Positions 23,117 through 23,992 of a stretch of 23,992 nt of DNA are shown one piece after another. Position numbers and translations under genes: made by a program. Every line of letters begins with the position of its first letter. Position 1 is the first letter of the stretch. Origin of the DNA: Gammaproteobacteria bacterium (lineage in GTDB: Bacteria > Pseudomonadota > Gammaproteobacteria > Steroidobacterales > Steroidobacteraceae); NCBI GenBank assembly GCA_027451085.1, contig DAIDKA010000251.1, positions 1 through 23,992 of the forward strand. The letters run 5' to 3'. The notes beneath the pieces are model-generated. The model searched no databases. It was not told where the DNA came from and saw only the letters and a program-made list of their open reading frames with translations.

Positions 23117-23153
23117 ATGAATTACGACGTTCTCACACCTGCCAGGATGACCC
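23117..23153. promoter_or_regulatory. Very short divergent region
   Basis: Only 37 bases separate the flavoprotein and SnoaL-like start codons. Each promoter must reach into the coding start of the other gene, or one gene has a promoter inside its neighbour, so shared control is likely. No clear -10/-35 boxes were identified. Confidence 0.35.
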
Positions 23154-23558
23154 ATGAATCAGACGAGCAACGAGACCCTGGTCCGCACGTTCTTCGACAA
23201 GCTCAACGCCGAGGACCTCGAAGCCGTGCGCGGGCTTCTGACTGCGGATGCTGCATGGCTGCCGCAGGCCAAGGACATGCCCGGCGCCGGGGCGTATCAC
23301 GGCCGCGATGTCATCGTTGATGACTTCCTGCGTCCGATCCGGGGCGCATTCGCACCGGGCAGCCCGGCCAACCGCATCCTGTCGCTGGCGGTCAACGGCC
23401 CGCTGGTGCTGGTGGAGACCCATGGCACAGGCGCTCTCAAGGATGGCCGGCCCTACGACAACCGCTATGCCTGGGCATTCGAGATCCAGGATGGCTGCAT
23501 CGCCGTGATCCGCGAGTACCTCGACAGTCACTACATCGTGCGACTGTTCGGCGCCTGA
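23154..23558 (+). CDS. SnoaL-like (NTF2-fold) cytoplasmic protein
   Basis: This 134-residue protein without signal peptide starts NQTSNETLVRTFFDKLNAED, then LEAVRGLLTADAAWLPQAKD, GAYHGRDVIVDDFL, GRPYDNRYAWAFEIQDGCIA and REYLDSHYIV. This is the SnoaL/ketosteroid-isomerase-like pattern of small enzymes or binding proteins. AGGAT precedes the ATG. It is divergent from the flavoprotein operon and converges with the P450 gene. Membership in the same pathway is likely from context; its reaction is not known. Confidence 0.88.
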   Translation: MNQTSNETLVRTFFDKLNAEDLEAVRGLLTADAAWLPQAKDMPGAGAYHGRDVIVDDFLRPIRGAFAPGSPANRILSLAVNGPLVLVETHGTGALKDGRPYDNRYAWAFEIQDGCIAVIREYLDSHYIVRLFGA

Positions 23559-23595
23559 AGCCCGCGGCGCAGTCGTGCCCGCGCGGTGATTCAAA

Positions 23596-23992
23596 TCAGG
23601 CGGCATACAGCCGCACCGGCAGGTGCGCCGGGCCGTGACCGATGGTCGTCATCCACGGCTCGACTGCGCCCGCGTGCTCGACCATGCGCACCCGCCGCAC
23701 GAATTCGGACAGCAGTGCGTTCGACTCCAGCTGCGCCAGGATGCGCCCGACGCAGGCATGCACGCCGTAGCCCCAGCCCACCTGCTGCTTCAGATCACGG
23801 GACAGGTCGTAGCGCTCGGGGTGCTCCCAGGCGCGCGGATCGCGGTTGGCGGCGGCGAACATGAGCCCGACACGCTGGCCGGCCGGCACCAGGTAGTCCT
23901 CGATCGGCACCTCGCGGGTGGTGATGCGTCCGGCCATGCGCGATGGCGAGTCCCAGCGCAGGCTTTCATCGAACGCGGCGCGCAGCAGCGAG
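23596..23992 (-). CDS. Cytochrome P450, C-terminal part (truncated by window edge)
   Basis: The gene runs off the right edge; about 131 C-terminal residues are visible. They include the K-helix ExxR motif (ESLR in FDESLRWDSPSRMAGRI), ANRDPRAWEHPERYDLSRD and the heme-ligand loop GWGYGVHACVGRILAQLE with the axial Cys. Trp replaces the usual Phe that starts the loop. Bacterial soluble P450s of this type hydroxylate terpenoids, steroids or fatty acids and need a ferredoxin partner, none of which is in view. The gene converges with the SnoaL-like gene (37-base gap) and probably acts in the same pathway. Confidence 0.93.
   Translation of the reverse strand, partial: SLLRAAFDESLRWDSPSRMAGRITTREVPIEDYLVPAGQRVGLMFAAANRDPRAWEHPERYDLSRDLKQQVGWGYGVHACVGRILAQLESNALLSEFVRRVRMVEHAGAVEPWMTTIGHGPAHLPVRLYAA

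Overview
The window looks like chromosomal DNA from a GC-rich gammaproteobacterium. The gene content (a TonB receptor, lipoproteins, a family 1 encapsulin, a MHYT-domain kinase, and a P450/SDR/flavoprotein cluster) and the tRNA-Phe sequence would suit the Steroidobacterales/Nevskiales/Xanthomonadales area. That placement is inference by eye, because no species-level marker is present.

Bases 1-1863 look like the right end of an integrated genomic island. It carries a broken and an intact copy of a small HAD-phosphatase gene, a frameshifted ribbon-helix-helix antitoxin-like gene, a perfect 18-bp palindrome and a small excisionase/AlpA-like HTH gene. It ends in a 45-bp copy of the 3' part of a tRNA-Phe gene, from anticodon loop to CCA, with no 5' half in front of it. 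This is the usual signature of the far attachment site left when an element inserts into a tRNA 3' end. No integrase is visible; it would lie to the left.

Bases 1903-8799 hold a LysR regulator and a secreted esterase (both minus strand), a TonB-dependent receptor gene damaged by an internal deletion and frame change, and a large lipoprotein-like gene with five exact 270-bp Ig-like repeats followed by a seven-bladed beta-propeller.

Bases 9105-15157 hold a DUF2383 four-helix-bundle gene with an RlpA-like lipoprotein; a minus-strand pair for an exported M14-like/GH88-type protein and an S1/P1 nuclease (a likely extracellular polymer-scavenging unit); a CHRD protein; and a DyP peroxidase with a C-terminal cargo peptide directly upstream of its encapsulin shell gene.

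Bases 15286-20503 hold an exported SnoaL-like protein, a signalling pair overlapping by ATGA (a MHYT-PAS histidine kinase and a REC-GGDEF-EAL response regulator that should control c-di-GMP), and an exported GlcG/HbpS-like protein.

Bases 20512-23992 hold a catabolic or biosynthetic cluster. A flavin oxidoreductase, an unknown 74-residue protein and an SDR dehydrogenase are joined by two ATGA overlaps. A SnoaL-like gene is divergent from them, and the 3' end of a cytochrome P450 gene runs off the right edge. The substrate cannot be read from the sequence. The best candidates for something little described are the two-segment antitoxin with its frameshift, the M14-like/GH88 fusion coupled to a nuclease, the 74-residue protein of the redox cluster and the overlapping alternative hairpins at gene ends.
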